A stretch of 23,192 nucleotides of DNA from an uncultured Bacilli bacterium (GTDB lineage Bacteria > Bacillota_I > Bacilli_A > RF39 > UBA660). The notes under the pieces were generated by a model, which ran no database searches, was not told where the DNA came from, and was given only the letters and a program-made list of their open reading frames with translations. Positions 23,017 through 23,192 of this stretch are shown one piece after another. Within the stretch, counting starts at the first letter, position 1. Each line of letters begins with the position of its first letter. The position numbers and the translations under genes were made by a program. Location of the stretch: assembly GCA_944358225.1 (NCBI GenBank), contig CALVQP010000008.1, positions 1 through 23,192 on the forward strand, read 5' to 3'.

Positions 23017-23119
23017 ACTTTTGTCTACTTTTGGTTTCAGACTACAACTTATAACCGGACAGTTTTTGAAATAATATAAAATGACCTAGAGACTATCTAA
23101 ATCATTTTGTCTGCTAAAA

Positions 23120-23148
23120 TTGAAATAAACAACCTTTTTTACTATTCT
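23120..23148 (+). promoter_or_regulatory. Candidate promoter of the edge transposase gene
   Basis: TTGAAA (23120-23125), a 17-nt spacer and TATTCT (23143-23148) on the plus strand. Transcription would start near 23155, inside the hairpin loop, so such a transcript would lack the left arm. Confidence 0.35.
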
Positions 23149-23182
23149 TATTATAACCAGAAAAAGAATAGAGGTTGTTTAT
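23125..23182 (+). promoter_or_regulatory. Hairpin that can hide the ribosome site of the edge ORF
   Basis: ATAAACAACCT (23125-23135) pairs with 23172-23182 and CTATTCTT (23142-23149) with 23164-23171: 19 base pairs, with a 6-nt bulge on the left arm. The right arm contains AGAGG and the first two bases of the ATG at 23181. Confidence 0.6.
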
Positions 23183-23192
23183 GAATAAAGTA
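23181..23192 (+). CDS. Start of a plus-strand ORF, probably a transposase (partial)
   Basis: ATGAATAAAGTA (MNKV...) with AGAGG six nt upstream, cut by the window edge. Only four codons are visible, so identity rests on the context of a possible IS end. Confidence 0.4.

Larger units (their letters stand above)
22443..23088. other. Non-coding stretch of decayed mobile DNA
   Basis: No intact gene. It contains the IS3-like OrfA remnant and the broken minus-strand frame listed separately. A plus-strand hairpin (GTTTC/GAAAC, about 22588-22607, followed by TTTTTT) lies just before the remnant, as found at the ends of insertion sequences. Confidence 0.55.
23089..23192 (+). mobile_element. Putative left end of an IS256-like insertion sequence (truncated by the window)
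   Basis: From 23089 the sequence reads GAGACTATCTAAATCATTTT, similar in style to the terminal inverted repeats of IS256-family elements (GAGACTGT... then an AT-rich run). It is followed 92 nt later by an ORF start with a ribosome site. The right end lies outside the window, so neither the inverted repeat nor a target duplication can be confirmed. Confidence 0.4.

Noticed and set aside
1..23192. CRISPR arrays, tRNA and rRNA genes
   Set aside because: No regularly spaced repeats, cloverleaf-like segments or rRNA signatures were seen on either strand.
1..23192. Mycoplasma genetic code (TGA as Trp)
   Set aside because: Conserved Trp positions use TGG and the conserved proteins reach full length under the standard bacterial code.

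Overview
The window is AT-rich (about 30% GC by eye) and nearly every gene lies on the minus strand. Gene content points to a low-GC Firmicute: a T-box riboswitch, Gram-positive Shine-Dalgarno sites, GatCAB, pyruvate phosphate dikinase, WG-repeat and CPBP-type membrane proteins, and a DUF6512-like protein. Trp is encoded by TGG and TGA serves as a stop at least once, so code 11 is used rather than the Mycoplasma code. An uncultured gut Bacilli / Erysipelotrichia / RF39-like lineage would fit; this is inference from style, not an identification.

Layout, read in the direction of transcription (high to low coordinates). (1) 22443-23192: decayed mobile DNA. It holds an IS3-like OrfA remnant, another broken reading frame, and at the right edge what looks like the left end of an IS256-like element whose plus-strand transposase starts at 23181 under a hairpin that covers its ribosome binding site. 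(2) 20912-22360: a membrane-anchored protein with three Ig-like domains and a serine beta-lactamase/PBP-like domain. (3) 11814-20751: one long translation operon. A T-box leader, whose specifier (AAC) and discriminator pairing (UGGC) both point to tRNA-Asn, precedes a small coiled-coil ORF, hisS, an unknown ORF, a short archaeal-type aspS, asnS, gatC, three unknown small ORFs, gatA and gatB, closed by a terminator. (4) 11010-11726: a small kinase-fold-like protein with its own promoter. (5) 9035-10982: rpsB-tsf with a structured leader; S2 carries a C-terminal SAP/Rho-N-like module. (6) 7451-8977: a CPBP-like membrane protein and a doubly anchored surface protein, preceded by an unusual leader with two tiny ORFs inside a long-range stem. 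(7) 3766-7379: an operon of two unknown proteins, a XerC/D-type tyrosine recombinase (TTG start, overlapping reading frames) and a membrane-anchored WG-repeat protein. (8) 1024-3681: ppdK alone. (9) 119-910: a broken ORF remnant, a strong terminator and a DUF6512-like membrane protein.

The translation operon links direct charging (HisRS, AspRS, AsnRS) with the transamidation route (GatCAB). If the T-box call is right, asparagine status controls all of it, including HisRS. The two least ordinary stretches are the double-uORF leader at 8831-8977 and the small ORFs interleaved among hisS, gatC and gatA.
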